A DNA stretch of 64,000 nt from Nocardia aurea (GCF_003123685.1 NZ_QCYJ01000127.1:310001-374000); one strand, 5' to 3'. Counted from the stretch's first letter, positions 52,670 through 61,882 are shown. Notes: a model not told the origin generated them from the sequence alone. Translations and numbers: made by a program.

Positions 52670-53704
52670 TCAGCCGCAGCTCACGGTCTCGCGGCCCGCG
52701 CTGATGTCATCGAGGGATTTCACCGCGCCGCCCAGATTCTCGACCTTGACCAGCCGCAATCCCTCCGGCGTTCGCTGCCTGGCCTCGTTGCAGTTCGCGG
52801 CGGGAACAAGGAATGTCTCGGCGCCGACCTCGCGCGCGGCCATCATCTTGTACTGGATGCCGCCGATCGGCCCGACCTTGCCGTCCTGATCGATGGTTCC
52901 GGTACCCGCCACGAATTTGCCGCCGTCGAGTTCCCCCGGGCTGAGTTTGTCGATCAGCGCGAGGCTGAACATGAGCCCGGCCGACGGACCGCCGATATCG
53001 GCGAGGTTGAAGGTGACCTCCATCGGCGGGCGCGCGCCCTCGCCGGGGGTGACGCCCAGGTAGCCCTTGGCCGGATCGTCCGGGCGCGCGGCGAGCACGA
53101 TCTTGGCGGTCTGCTCCCCCGCGCCGCGGCGGAACGCCACGGTGAGTTCACTGCCGGGCGGCTGCGACGAGGCCGCCGTCACCACGTCCTTGGGCGCGGC
53201 GATCGGCGCGCCGTTGATGCTGATCAGTTCGTCACCCGGTTCGAGCACTCCCGCGGCCGGTCCGTCACCGACCTTGCGGATGAGCACCACCGTCGGCAGA
53301 TTCAGGAAATGCAGGGCGGCGACCTCGGCGTTGCCCTCGGAATCCTTGAAATCCTGCTGGTTGGACTTGTCGATCTCCTCGCGCGGCACCCCGGGCGGAT
53401 AGACCTCGGCGCGCGGCACCAGTCCGTGCTGGCCGCTGGCCCAGAACCCGAAGGCCTCGAACAGGTTCAGGCCGTCGCGCACCGAGACCGTCGTCATATT
53501 GAGGTGACCCGTCGTCGGATCGACGGCCGCGCCCTGCACATCGACAACCTGTTTGCCGTCGACCTCGCCGAGTGTGTTGAAGGTGGGTCCTGGACCGAGC
53601 GCGACATACGGCACGGTGACCACGGTGCCGATCACACCGAGTATCAGCACCGGGACGAGGGCGGCCACCAGGGTCATGATCCGACGATTCACCAGGCCCA
53701 CCAT
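52670..53704 (-). CDS. PDZ-containing S16 (Lon-type) membrane protease (Rv3194c-like)
   Basis: A 344-residue protein. One N-terminal helix (~13-35) anchors it, followed by an extracytoplasmic region and a PDZ domain (~135-210, with VLEPGDELISINGAPI). The S16 Lon protease domain (~225-340) follows. The catalytic dyad is visible: Ser in GGPSAGLMFSLALID and Lys in GGIQYKMMAAREVGAE. ATG 53704 is preferred; GTG 53692 is possible. Homologues are YlbL-type quality-control proteases, which degrade exported or cell-division proteins. It diverges from the zincin gene. Confidence 0.9.
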   Translation of the reverse strand: MVGLVNRRIMTLVAALVPVLILGVIGTVVTVPYVALGPGPTFNTLGEVDGKQVVDVQGAAVDPTTGHLNMTTVSVRDGLNLFEAFGFWASGQHGLVPRAEVYPPGVPREEIDKSNQQDFKDSEGNAEVAALHFLNLPTVVLIRKVGDGPAAGVLEPGDELISINGAPIAAPKDVVTAASSQPPGSELTVAFRRGAGEQTAKIVLAARPDDPAKGYLGVTPGEGARPPMEVTFNLADIGGPSAGLMFSLALIDKLSPGELDGGKFVAGTGTIDQDGKVGPIGGIQYKMMAAREVGAETFLVPAANCNEARQRTPEGLRLVKVENLGGAVKSLDDISAGRETVSCG

Positions 53705-53853
53705 AGTGATCGGCCGCGCGTACGGGCGGCGCAGGCAGATTTTCCGGCCTCCGCGCGTCCACCCGTTCGCCCCTCGCGAACATCGCGCTCGCACCGGCGC
53801 GAGCCACGCCACCATCCCTTGTTCGTGCCTGTCGCCCGCGTAACGTTAGCTGT

Positions 53854-55239
53854 ATGACTGACCTCCCATTCGGATTCTCGAACCGCGATGACGACGACGC
53901 GCGCAAGCGTGGCGAGGAGCCGAGCGGTGCCGATCCGAACAACCCGTTCGGGTTCGCGACGGGTGGCGCGGGCGGGTTCGATCCGTCGCAGCTGGGACAG
54001 ATGCTGACCCAGTTGGGACAGATGCTCAGCGGGATGGGCCAGCCGGGGTCGGCGCAGGCCGGTCCGGTCAATTACGACGTCGCCAAGAGATTGGCCCGCC
54101 AGCAGCTCGGTTCGTCGGTGACGCCCGTCTCGGAGAGCACGGCCAAGGCGATCGCGGATGCCGCACACCTGGCCGAACTGTGGCTCGACGGTGCGACCAC
54201 CCTGCCCGCCGGCGCGGGTCGAACTGTCGCCTGGACGCCCAACGACTGGATCGAGGAGACGCTGCCGACATGGAAACGGCTGTGTGATCCGGTCGCCGAG
54301 CAGATCTCGGGTATGTGGACCTCGCAGTTGCCGGAGGAGGCACGTGAATTCGCCGCCCCGATGGTCGGGATGCTGGGCCAGATGGGCGGACTCGCGTTCG
54401 GCTCGCAACTCGGCCAGGCTCTCGGCCAACTCGCCAAAGAGGTGTTGACCTCGACCGATATCGGCCTGCCGCTCGGCCCTAGCAGCACCGCCGCGCTGCT
54501 GCCCGCCGCGATCTCCGAGTTCAGCGCGGGCCTGGAGCAGCCGGAGAGCGAGATCATGGTGTTCCTGGCCGCGCGCGAGGCCGCCCACCAGCGCTTGTTC
54601 CAGCATGTGCCGTGGCTGCGCCAGCAGGTGCTCGGCGCGGTCGAGGACTACGCGCGCGGTATCAAGATGGATTTCTCCGCACTGGAGGAAGCGGCCCAGG
54701 GCATCGACCCGATGACGCTCGGCGACCCGTCGAAACTCGAGGAACTGCTGTCCAAGGGCACCTTCGAGCCGCAGACCACACCCGAACAGAAGCAGGCGCT
54801 CGAACGTCTGGAGACCCTGCTTGCCTTGATCGAGGGCTGGGTGCAGGTGGTGGTCACCGAGGCCGTCGGCGAACGTCTGCCCGGCGCGGGCGCGCTCGCC
54901 GAAACCCTGCGCCGCCGCCGCGCCACCGGCGGCCCCGCCGAACAGACCTTCGCCACCCTCGTCGGTCTGGAACTGCGTCCGCGCAAATTGCGCGAGGCCG
55001 CCGCGCTGTGGCGGCGGCTGAGCACCGACGCCGGAATGGAAGCCCGCGACGGTGTGTGGGCGCATCCCGACCTGCTGCCCAACTCCGACGACCTCGATTC
55101 GCCCGCGGGTTTCATCGATTCGGTGATCGGCGGTGGCACAACCGCTTTCGACGATCCGATGGCGCAGTTGGCGGCGACCGAGGCGCGCGAGGCCGCCGAG
55201 CGGGCGGCGCGCGAGAAGAAGGACGACGACGGCGAGTGA
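53854..55239 (+). CDS. Zinc-dependent metalloprotease-like protein (Rv3195-like, DUF2342)
   Basis: A 461-residue protein of the actinobacterial zincin family often called coenzyme F420-biosynthesis-associated or putative hydrolase. The N-terminus is Gln/Gly/Leu-rich (SQLGQMLTQLGQMLSGMG). The zinc motif is in the helix AAREAAHQRLFQHVPWLRQ, with a His-x-x-x-x-x-His pattern rather than a strict HExxH, so catalytic activity is uncertain. ESEIMVFLAA precedes it. The C-terminal half is helical (LRPRKLREAAALWRRLS). ATG 53854 is the first start. It precedes the ThiF-like and ABC1 genes, as in mycobacteria. Confidence 0.85.
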   Translation: MTDLPFGFSNRDDDDARKRGEEPSGADPNNPFGFATGGAGGFDPSQLGQMLTQLGQMLSGMGQPGSAQAGPVNYDVAKRLARQQLGSSVTPVSESTAKAIADAAHLAELWLDGATTLPAGAGRTVAWTPNDWIEETLPTWKRLCDPVAEQISGMWTSQLPEEAREFAAPMVGMLGQMGGLAFGSQLGQALGQLAKEVLTSTDIGLPLGPSSTAALLPAAISEFSAGLEQPESEIMVFLAAREAAHQRLFQHVPWLRQQVLGAVEDYARGIKMDFSALEEAAQGIDPMTLGDPSKLEELLSKGTFEPQTTPEQKQALERLETLLALIEGWVQVVVTEAVGERLPGAGALAETLRRRRATGGPAEQTFATLVGLELRPRKLREAAALWRRLSTDAGMEARDGVWAHPDLLPNSDDLDSPAGFIDSVIGGGTTAFDDPMAQLAATEAREAAERAAREKKDDDGE

Positions 55240-55727
55240 TCGCCGCGCCGCGCGAAGCGGCACGTGTGGGACGGCTCGTGTGCGTGGGCCGGAGCACGGC
55301 ATGTGATGTGGCCGGACGACTGCCGAAGGCGGTCGAGTTCGGCGCGGGCGAACTCGACTCAGGGTGTCCGATCCCCGCGATCGGTGGTGAGTGCGTCACC
55401 GAGCACCGAGCACCGAGCACCGCACGGAATCCAGCTAACCGATAGATAACCACGTCACCCGAGGTCCGATCGATCCGCTTCGGGTCGAAGCATTCGTCAC
55501 AAGTGCTGGTCAATGGTCCATTTCAAGTTGCCGAGCCTAAAGGTACCCATGAGTTGGTAACCGTGTTACCGTGAGTAGCGAACCAGCAAGAGCCAGCCAG
55601 CTACCAGACGATGTGGAGGCGTGATGCCAACGAACTTCTCGCTGACACGTTCAGCCACGGCGCTCGGAGACGACCGAGGCCCGACCGGCTCGGCGCGATG
55701 GACATATGACGGTCTGAGGTCGAAGTG
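55240..55727. other. Gap after the zincin gene with a promoter palindrome
   Basis: No credible gene in the first ~450 bases. GGTAAC-CGT-GTTACC (55556-55570) is a perfect short inverted repeat, about 160 bases before the small ORF, in a locally AT-richer stretch. It is a plausible operator or promoter element for the downstream genes. Confidence 0.4.
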
Positions 55728-55919
55728 ATGGAACGCCACATAGCTGTCGAGACCGGTATCGAGGGGCTTCCCACGATGCACTATCGGGCCGAGGAATCCG
55801 CGGCGGCCGCTTTCGTCGCGGAGATGCGCAGACTGCTGCCCGCCCGCGCGGTGCGCGTCGACAATCGCGTGACCCGGGAAATGCGCCCCCTGCCATGCCA
55901 GCGGCTCTACCAGGCGTAG
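55728..55919 (+). CDS. Small hypothetical protein
   Basis: A 63-residue ORF with start ATG 55728 (GAGG eleven bases upstream). It begins MERHIAVETGIEGLPTMHYR. It has a helix containing ESAAAAFVAEMRRLLPARAV and one cysteine near the end (LPCQRLYQA). No family was recognised. It lies about 150 bases before the ThiF-like gene, in the place where mycobacteria have a small gene. It may be a genuine conserved short protein, but the evidence is only length, start and position. Confidence 0.45.
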   Translation: MERHIAVETGIEGLPTMHYRAEESAAAAFVAEMRRLLPARAVRVDNRVTREMRPLPCQRLYQA

Positions 55920-56069
55920 TCGCCGCGGTCGGATCGCCGCGGGATGGATCGCGGACACCGACCTGGACAATCACACGTCCGAGAATTGCCCTGTGAACAA
56001 CGCGAATTCCTGTGGATAACCCCAGGATTCACCCCCTTCGCGATACCCGGGCACCCGCATACTTCCGGC

Positions 56070-56933
56070 ATGACAACGAATCCTGCGCGGGGACCGATGC
56101 TGAATCCACGGGTGACGGTCCTCGTCCGCCCGTCGGGGGTGGTGCAATTGGGCTGGGATCCGGAAAAAGCTCTGCTGATCGACCCGCCCGGTCTCGACAC
56201 CGCGACGGTGCTCGCCTTCATCCGACTACTGGACGGCTTGCAGACCCGACCGCAGATCATCTGGCAGGCCGGGGAGAACGGCATCGCCGCCGATCGCGCG
56301 GTGGCGCTGCTCACCGAAATCGATGAGGCCGGACTGCTCGTGCACCCGAGAACCCGCGAACGGCAGGTCAGATCGGTGCGGCTCCACGGACTCGGTCCAC
56401 TCTCCGACGCCCTGACCACGGGTCTGCGCCGCCTGGCGATCCGTCCCGCGCGCTCACGCGGGCCGGTGCCGGACGCGGCGAGCGCCGCGTGGCGAGCGGA
56501 TCTGGTCATCCTCGCCGACGACGTGGTCGCCGATCCCCAGCTGGTGAGCGAGCTGGTGCTGCATCGCATACCGCATCTGCAAGTACGGATTCGCGACGGC
56601 AAGGGCATCATCGGCCCGCTCGTACTGCCCGGGGAGACCAGTTGCCTGCGCTGCGCGGATCTGACCCGATCCGACCTCGACGCGGATTGGCCGCATCTGG
56701 CTGCCCAACTGCTCGGCCGGGTCGGGCACGCCGCACCCGCCGCGATCGCCGCCACCGCCGCGCTGGCGCTCAACGAGGTCGAGTCGATCGTGGCCTGTTC
56801 GCCGCTGCGCACCCCGGCGACCCTGGACACCACACTCGAACTGGATCTGGATTCCCATCTCATCCAGCAGCGCTACTGGGCACCGCACGGGGAATGCGGA
56901 TGTCGCGCCGTTTCGGCGGGCGTACCGGCGTGA
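56070..56933 (+). CDS. ThiF/E1-like protein (TOMM-precursor-binding-type, Rv3196-like)
   Basis: A 287-residue protein, start ATG 56070. The first half resembles the winged-helix-like leader-binding region of cyclodehydratase partners. Residues ~105-130 have a degenerate nucleotide-binding loop (RLHGLGPLSDAL). The second half has the strand/helix order of an E1 fold, with two cysteine pairs (CLRC at ~190, CGC near the end) that probably bind zinc. YcaO and precursor-peptide genes are absent, so a RiPP role is not indicated; the gene is part of the conserved housekeeping block. Confidence 0.72.
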   Translation: MTTNPARGPMLNPRVTVLVRPSGVVQLGWDPEKALLIDPPGLDTATVLAFIRLLDGLQTRPQIIWQAGENGIAADRAVALLTEIDEAGLLVHPRTRERQVRSVRLHGLGPLSDALTTGLRRLAIRPARSRGPVPDAASAAWRADLVILADDVVADPQLVSELVLHRIPHLQVRIRDGKGIIGPLVLPGETSCLRCADLTRSDLDADWPHLAAQLLGRVGHAAPAAIAATAALALNEVESIVACSPLRTPATLDTTLELDLDSHLIQQRYWAPHGECGCRAVSAGVPA

Positions 56934-57016
56934 ACGGGGTCGCGACCATGGATCGGACAGGGACCGAGATCACATTACGATGGCGATCCCCCCGGCCCTT
57001 CCGCCATGATGGGTAC

Positions 57017-58360
57017 GTGTCCGAGATTGTGCGCCGCCGCTCGTCCCGCAATGCCAAGCTGGCCAAGATTCCGCTCGGCATCGCCGGACGCGCGGCAGTC
57101 GGCTTCGGCAAGCGGCTGGCGGGGGGCGACAGATCGGAGATCAGCGCGAACCTGAACCAGAAGGCCGCCGAGCAGTTGTTCACCGTGCTCGGCGAGCTCA
57201 AGGGCGGGGCGATGAAATTCGGCCAGGCGCTGAGCGTGATGGAGGCCGCGGTCCCGGAGGAATTCGGCGAGCACTACCGCGAGGCACTGACCAAGTTGCA
57301 GGCGGCCGCGCCGCCGATGCCCGCCGCGACGGTGCACCGGGTGCTCGACCAGCAGCTCGGCACCCAGTGGCGGCAGCGCTTCCAGACCTTCGACGACACC
57401 CCGGCGGCGTCGGCCAGTATCGGCCAGGTGCACAAGGCCGTGTGGTCGGACGGCCGGACCGTCGCGGTGAAGGTGCAGTACCCGGGGGCGGACGAGGCGT
57501 TGCGCGCCGATCTCAAGACGTTGTCGAGGATGACCGGCCTCATCTCCTCGGTGATTCCCGGCGCCGACGTGAAACCGATCCTGGCCGAGATCACCGAACG
57601 CACCGAGGAAGAACTCGACTACCGCAACGAGGGCGCCAACCAGCGCGCCTTCGCGAAGGCGTTCGACGGTCACCCGGAGATCGTGGTGCCCAAAGTGGTG
57701 GCCTCCGCGCCCAAGGTGATCGTCACCGAATGGCTGGACGGAACGGCGGTGTCGAAGATCATCGCCGACGGCGCGCGGGATCCGGAGGGCACCCGCGACC
57801 TGCGCAATCGGGTCGCGTTGCTGATGGGCCGGTTCCACTTCTCCTCGCCGGAGACGGTCGGCCTGCTGCATGCCGACCCGCACCCCGGCAATTTCATGAT
57901 GCTCGCCGACGGCAAACTGGCCGTCATCGATTTCGGCGCCTGCGCACCGCTGCCCGACGGGTTCCCCGCCGTGCTCGGCCGGATGCTGTCGCTGGCCGTC
58001 GACGAACGGTTCGACGAGCTGACCGACCTGCTCCACGAGAACGGATGGGTCATTCCGGGCCGGGAGATCACCGACGAGGAGATCGCCGACTACCTGCGTC
58101 CGTTCACCGACCCGATCCGGACCGAGTCGTTCCACTTCACCCGCAAGTGGATGCAGCGGGTGGCGGGCAAGGCGTCGGACTTCTCCAGCCCGGAGATGAA
58201 AACCGCACGCGCCCTGCAACTTCCCGCCGAACACGTGATGATCTTCCGTGTACTCGGCGGCTCGGTGGGCATCCTGGCCCAGCTCGACGCCGAGATCCCG
58301 TTCATGCAATTGGCCAACACCTGGCTGCCCGGTCTCCGCGAGGAGCGCTCGGCCAGCTGA
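57017..58360 (+). CDS. ABC1/AarF-type atypical kinase (Rv3197-like)
   Basis: A 447-residue protein of the ABC1 (UbiB/COQ8) family. The KxGQ motif is in LKGGAMKFGQALS (~61-73). The Ala-rich loop is TPAASASIGQVHKA, and the invariant Lys follows in VAVKVQYPG. The ExD-type region is TERTEEELDYRNE, and the catalytic pair lies in LLHADPHPGNFM and IDFGACAPLPDG. In mycobacteria the homologue is linked to macrolide resistance under WhiB7. GTG 57017 is the start, possibly leaderless. It is convergent with whiB7. Confidence 0.9.
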   Translation: MSEIVRRRSSRNAKLAKIPLGIAGRAAVGFGKRLAGGDRSEISANLNQKAAEQLFTVLGELKGGAMKFGQALSVMEAAVPEEFGEHYREALTKLQAAAPPMPAATVHRVLDQQLGTQWRQRFQTFDDTPAASASIGQVHKAVWSDGRTVAVKVQYPGADEALRADLKTLSRMTGLISSVIPGADVKPILAEITERTEEELDYRNEGANQRAFAKAFDGHPEIVVPKVVASAPKVIVTEWLDGTAVSKIIADGARDPEGTRDLRNRVALLMGRFHFSSPETVGLLHADPHPGNFMMLADGKLAVIDFGACAPLPDGFPAVLGRMLSLAVDERFDELTDLLHENGWVIPGREITDEEIADYLRPFTDPIRTESFHFTRKWMQRVAGKASDFSSPEMKTARALQLPAEHVMIFRVLGGSVGILAQLDAEIPFMQLANTWLPGLREERSAS

Positions 58361-58677
58361 CAGCGGCGGCACGGACGATACTTCGCGTCGAGGCGGCGCG
58401 CTTCTTCTCGGCACGGTGGATCATGCCGACAAGAAGCGGGCCGCCTCGGTGGCGAAAGACTTTGTCGCACAACGCAAACTAGCCACACACCGGATCTCGC
58501 GGTGTGCGGCTGGTCTGCTTTCTCGTTCCTGGGCGCCGTGGGGGTGCGGCAATGACGGGGCCTCAGCGACCGGAGGGAGGAAAGACCTCGGCTCCGGGCC
58601 CACGATCCACGCCATGGCGACGCACGGCGTGATCATGGGCCCGGTGAACCGTGTCCGGGTGTGTTCGCGGATCCCGC
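58361..58677. other. Convergent intergenic region between ABC1 kinase and whiB7
   Basis: No convincing gene. A 7-bp stem (CACACCG 58486-58492, CGGTGTG 58500-58506) may terminate either transcript. A minus-strand ORF starting in the whiB7 stop is discussed as rejected. Confidence 0.45.
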
Positions 58678-59001
58678 TCATGCGGAGATCGCGACCTTGC
58701 GCGGACGACCGCGCGGACGCTTGCGGGCGATCACGACACCCTGGTCGAAGATCTCACCGCCCCAAACACCCCAGGGCTCAGCACGATCCAGAGCCGCGTT
58801 CAGGCAGCCCTTACGGATCGGGCAGGACTCGCACAGTGCCTTGGCCTGCTCCAGTTGAGCGGGGCTCTCGGCGAACCAGAGGTCGGGATCCCCCGCCCGG
58901 CAGGGCAGGACTTTGCTGACCTCACGGGTGCGGGTCGACCGTGCCACGGTTCGGCATGTCACGTGAGTAGTGGCTTGTGGCCAGCTCTCGGCGGTGAACA
59001 C
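58678..59001 (-). CDS. whiB7: WhiB7 transcriptional activator of antibiotic resistance
   Basis: A 107-residue WhiB protein. It has the four iron-sulfur cysteines (Cys34 in LPCRAGDP, Cys57 and Cys60 in LCESC, Cys66 in RKGC). The GVWGGE turn and, at the C-terminus, the AT-hook KRPRGRPRK identify WhiB7 among its paralogues. It binds the primary sigma factor and activates resistance genes when ribosomes are inhibited. GTG 59001 has AAGGAGAA five bases upstream. The leader has an attenuator hairpin, a three-codon uORF and a longer ORF, matching the known translation-coupled control of whiB7. Confidence 0.93.
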   Translation of the reverse strand: MFTAESWPQATTHVTCRTVARSTRTREVSKVLPCRAGDPDLWFAESPAQLEQAKALCESCPIRKGCLNAALDRAEPWGVWGGEIFDQGVVIARKRPRGRPRKVAISA

Positions 59002-59079
59002 GTCGTTCTCCTTCAGCTTGTTTGCAGCGGTTCGTTACTTTGTCCACGAAACCGGTGGCAAACGGCTGAAGAGCCGCTT

Positions 59080-59123
59080 AAAACAAATGGCCACGGGTTT
59101 CGCTTCGATGCGATCCGTGGCCA
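59080..59123 (-). promoter_or_regulatory. Attenuator hairpin in the whiB7 leader
   Basis: On the minus strand TGGCCACGG pairs with CCGTGGCCA around an 18-base loop, followed immediately by ATTTGTTTT. This is a proper intrinsic terminator, 79 bases upstream of the whiB7 start. It fits the translation-controlled attenuation known for whiB7/wblC. Confidence 0.85.
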
Positions 59124-59141
59124 GGAGGTGCGGGGAGTCCC

Positions 59142-59504
59142 CTACCTAGATCGACATCTGTGTCGATTCCTGATCACGGTCGCCGGGTGTGCGGTGCGGA
59201 GGCGGGCTGCTTGCGTATCGGCCGCCGGGTTTTCCAGCAGTGCGGATGCCTGCTCGTATCCGGTGTCGAACGCGAAGCCACCGGGGACCTCGACGGCCTC
59301 CGGGTGCCAGCTACCGCTGGTCTTGTCCTGCATCGATGCGCAGATCGGCTGATGGGTGCGCGAGACTTTCGCCCCGCCGCCGAGAGCGCCTACGAAGGAC
59401 AGACCGGTCCCCTGCAAAGCGAGGACCCCCCGGGAGGCTGATATGGGCATGCGCACGCCACCACCGAACATGTCGATAGCGCTGATATTCACGATGCCGT
59501 TCAT
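59142..59504 (-). CDS. 120-residue ORF covering the whiB7 upstream region
   Basis: An ORF with a strong ribosome site (GGAGGGAGG, eight bases before ATG 59504). The product starts MNGIVNISAIDMFGGGVRMP. It has a Gly-rich hydrophobic part (LSFVGALGGGAK) and a hydrophilic half (HPEAVEVPGGFAFDTGYEQA), and ends in an Arg-rich tail. No family was recognised. It stops only 19 bases before the whiB7 attenuator. It could be a normal small protein or a long leader peptide whose translation controls whiB7. Mycobacteria have only a long leader here. Confidence 0.5.
   Translation of the reverse strand: MNGIVNISAIDMFGGGVRMPISASRGVLALQGTGLSFVGALGGGAKVSRTHQPICASMQDKTSGSWHPEAVEVPGGFAFDTGYEQASALLENPAADTQAARLRTAHPATVIRNRHRCRSR
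59146..59157 (-). CDS. Three-codon upstream ORF in the whiB7 leader (MSI-stop)
   Basis: ATG TCG ATC TAG follows AGGA with suitable spacing and ends 23 bases before the attenuator stem. Ribosome slowing here could alter folding of the attenuator. It lies out of frame within the end of the longer ORF at 59142-59504, so which one is used needs ribosome profiling. Confidence 0.5.
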   Translation of the reverse strand: MSI

Positions 59505-59590
59505 CGGTCTGCCTCCCTCCTGTACTCGAAATCTGTCGGAACTGTGCGCGCCGAGATGACCTCCCGGTGCGTGATTCCCACCATATGCAA

Positions 59591-59607
59591 TGTCGGCGAA
59601 ACCGACA
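59591..59607 (-). terminator. Short hairpin after uvrD2
   Basis: TGTCGG and CCGACA form a 6-bp stem with a five-base loop, ten bases after the uvrD2 stop on the minus strand. It probably separates uvrD2 from the whiB7 region. Confidence 0.5.
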
Positions 59608-59616
59608 ACATATTTT

Positions 59617-61764
59617 CTACCTGCGGTTTTGTGATGTGGATCGACGTCGCGACGCGACGATCGCTAGGACATCCGCGCCGTACTGGACGATCTTCTTCGC
59701 GCCGATCCCCGGAATCGCCTGGAGCGCGCCGTCATCGGAGGGCAGTTGTTCGGCGATCGCGGTGAGCGTGGTGTCGGTGAAGACGACGAATTCGCGCACC
59801 CGCAGCGCTTCGGCCTTCTCGCTGCGCCACTCCTTGAGCGTCTCCAGGAGCACGGCGTCGAGTTCGGCCGGACAGCGACGACAGCGGCCGAGCATGGTGG
59901 CGTAGGTACCGATGAGCGGTTTCGCGCAGATGCGGCAGGTCGGCCTGATTCCCTTGGCCTCGACCACCGGCGCGGCGATCCGCGACGCGGGCGATTCGTC
60001 GGGGACGACGCCGTTGAGGAACCGGGACCGGCGCCTGGTCCGACGCGCGCCCTCGGTGCGCGCCAATGCCCAGGACAGCCGCAGGTATTCGCGGGCCCGG
60101 GTGACGCCGACGTAGAGCAGTCGCCGTTCCTCCTCCAACGCCGCGAAATCGGCGACCGAACCGTCGTCGGCCATGACGTGGTTGATCGGAAGGGTGCCGT
60201 CGGCGAGGCCGACCAGGAAGACCGCGTCCCATTCCAGTCCCTTGGCCGCGTGCAGCGAGGCCAGCGTGACGCCCTGCACGGTCGGCGGATGCCTGGCCTC
60301 GGCGCGCGCGGCCAGTTCGCGCAGCAACCCGAGGAGATCGAGGCCCTCGTCCTGGCCGAGCAGTTCCTCGGTCAGCCGGACCAGCGCGACCAGCGACTCC
60401 CAGCGCTCCCTCGCCTGCGCGCCGGTCGGCTCGGTCGTGGTGAGCCCGACCGGGGCCAGCACCGCTCGGACCAGCGTGACCAGTGATTCACCGCTCGTCG
60501 ACTGCTCCGGCAGATCCTCGCGCGAGGCGGCTTGGCGCAGCAGCGACACGGCCTGGCGCACCTCGGCGCGCTGGAAGAACCCCTCGCCGCCGCGCACCTG
60601 ATAGGGAAGTCCCGCTTCGGTCAGCGACTGCTCGTAGGACTCGGATTGGGCGTTGATCCGGTACAGCACCGCGATCTCGGAGGCGGGTGTGCCCCCGTCG
60701 ACGAGTCTGCGGATCTCGCTCGCGACCGCGGCGGCTTCGGCCGGGACGTCGGGGTGTTCGGCGAAGATCGGTTCCGGGCCGTCGGGCCGCTGGCCGATCA
60801 GTTGCAGCCTGGTGCCCGCGATCCGGCCGCGCGCCGCGCCGATGACCCGGTTCGCCAGCGAGACCACCTGCGGGGTCGACCGGTAGTCACGTTCCAGCCG
60901 CACCACGGTGGCCTCGGGGAAACGGCGGGAGAAATCGAGCAGGTAGCTCGGCGTGGCGCCGGTGAAGGAGTAGATGGTCTGGTTGGCGTCACCGACGACG
61001 GTCAGATCGTCGCGCTCACCGAGCCAGGCGCCGAGTACGCGTTGCTGTAGCGGGGTGACGTCCTGGTATTCGTCGACGACGAAACTGCGGTAACGCCCGC
61101 GGAATTCCTCGGCAACCGCCGGATAGTCCTCCAGCGCGGCCGCGGTGTGCAGCAGCAGATCGTCGAAATCGAGCAGTAGCCCGTCCGGTGTGGTCTTGAG
61201 CGATTCGTAGGCCGCGTAGACCTCGGCCACCCGCTGCGCGTCGCAGGGCGGTTCACGATGGCGCGCGGCGGCGGCCGCCGGGTAGTCCTCGGGCGCGATG
61301 AGCGAGGCCTTGGCCCATTCGATCTCGCTGAGCAGATCGCGCACACTGTCGGTGGCCGAGGAGAGTCCGGCGCGATTGGCCGCCTGCGCGACGATCGGGA
61401 ATTTGCTGTCGATCAGACGCCACGGCACATCACCGACGACCTGCGGCCAGAAGTATTTCAGCTGACGCAGGGCCGCCGCGTGAAAGGTGCGCGCCTGCAC
61501 CTGATTCGCCTCGCCACCCAGGCCGAGGCCGCGGAGCCTGCCGCGCAACTCGCCCGCCGCGCGCGCGGTGAAGGTGACGGCGAGCACCTGGTCGGCCTTC
61601 ACGTGCCCGGCCGAGACGAGATGGGCGATCCGGTGGGTGATCGTCCTGGTCTTACCCGTTCCGGCGCCCGCGAGTACGCAGACCGGCCCGCGCGGCGCCC
61701 GGACGGCGGCCGCCTGCTCGGGATCGAGGGCGGCGAGATCGAGTGCGGGCACGGCGTCCATCAT
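59617..61764 (-). CDS. uvrD2: ATP-dependent DNA helicase UvrD2
   Basis: A 715-residue superfamily 1A helicase, the length of mycobacterial UvrD2 (700). ATG 61764 follows GGAGGGGG. Motifs run in order: Walker A LAGAGTGKTRTITHR (~31-38), AVTFTARAAGELRGR, VVDEYQDVTPLQQ (motif II), VVGDANQTIYSFTGA, GVTLASLHAAKGLEWDAV and YVGVTRAREYLRLSW. A tetracysteine zinc motif (CRICAKPL...CRRC) links to a C-terminal HRDC domain (~625-705), as in UvrD2. It unwinds DNA 3'-5' in repair and is essential in mycobacteria. It is divergent from the mycoredoxin gene. Confidence 0.93.
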   Translation of the reverse strand: MMDAVPALDLAALDPEQAAAVRAPRGPVCVLAGAGTGKTRTITHRIAHLVSAGHVKADQVLAVTFTARAAGELRGRLRGLGLGGEANQVQARTFHAAALRQLKYFWPQVVGDVPWRLIDSKFPIVAQAANRAGLSSATDSVRDLLSEIEWAKASLIAPEDYPAAAAARHREPPCDAQRVAEVYAAYESLKTTPDGLLLDFDDLLLHTAAALEDYPAVAEEFRGRYRSFVVDEYQDVTPLQQRVLGAWLGERDDLTVVGDANQTIYSFTGATPSYLLDFSRRFPEATVVRLERDYRSTPQVVSLANRVIGAARGRIAGTRLQLIGQRPDGPEPIFAEHPDVPAEAAAVASEIRRLVDGGTPASEIAVLYRINAQSESYEQSLTEAGLPYQVRGGEGFFQRAEVRQAVSLLRQAASREDLPEQSTSGESLVTLVRAVLAPVGLTTTEPTGAQARERWESLVALVRLTEELLGQDEGLDLLGLLRELAARAEARHPPTVQGVTLASLHAAKGLEWDAVFLVGLADGTLPINHVMADDGSVADFAALEEERRLLYVGVTRAREYLRLSWALARTEGARRTRRRSRFLNGVVPDESPASRIAAPVVEAKGIRPTCRICAKPLIGTYATMLGRCRRCPAELDAVLLETLKEWRSEKAEALRVREFVVFTDTTLTAIAEQLPSDDGALQAIPGIGAKKIVQYGADVLAIVASRRRSTSQNRR

Positions 61765-61882
61765 GGCAGCCCCCTCCGACAGCTCCGCCGCGAACGCTCG
61801 GCCGGGCTCGCCGATCGATAAGCACATCGCCGATTTTCGGCGACCCAGGAACAGGATCGGCACGCGAGGTGTTGAAGGTTGG

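Noticed and set aside
58421..58681. 86-residue ORF starting in the whiB7 stop codon (ATGA)
   Set aside because: The composition is low-quality (many Arg, Pro, His, Ser), there is no domain and no analogue after whiB7 in related genomes that I know of; the overlap is probably chance.
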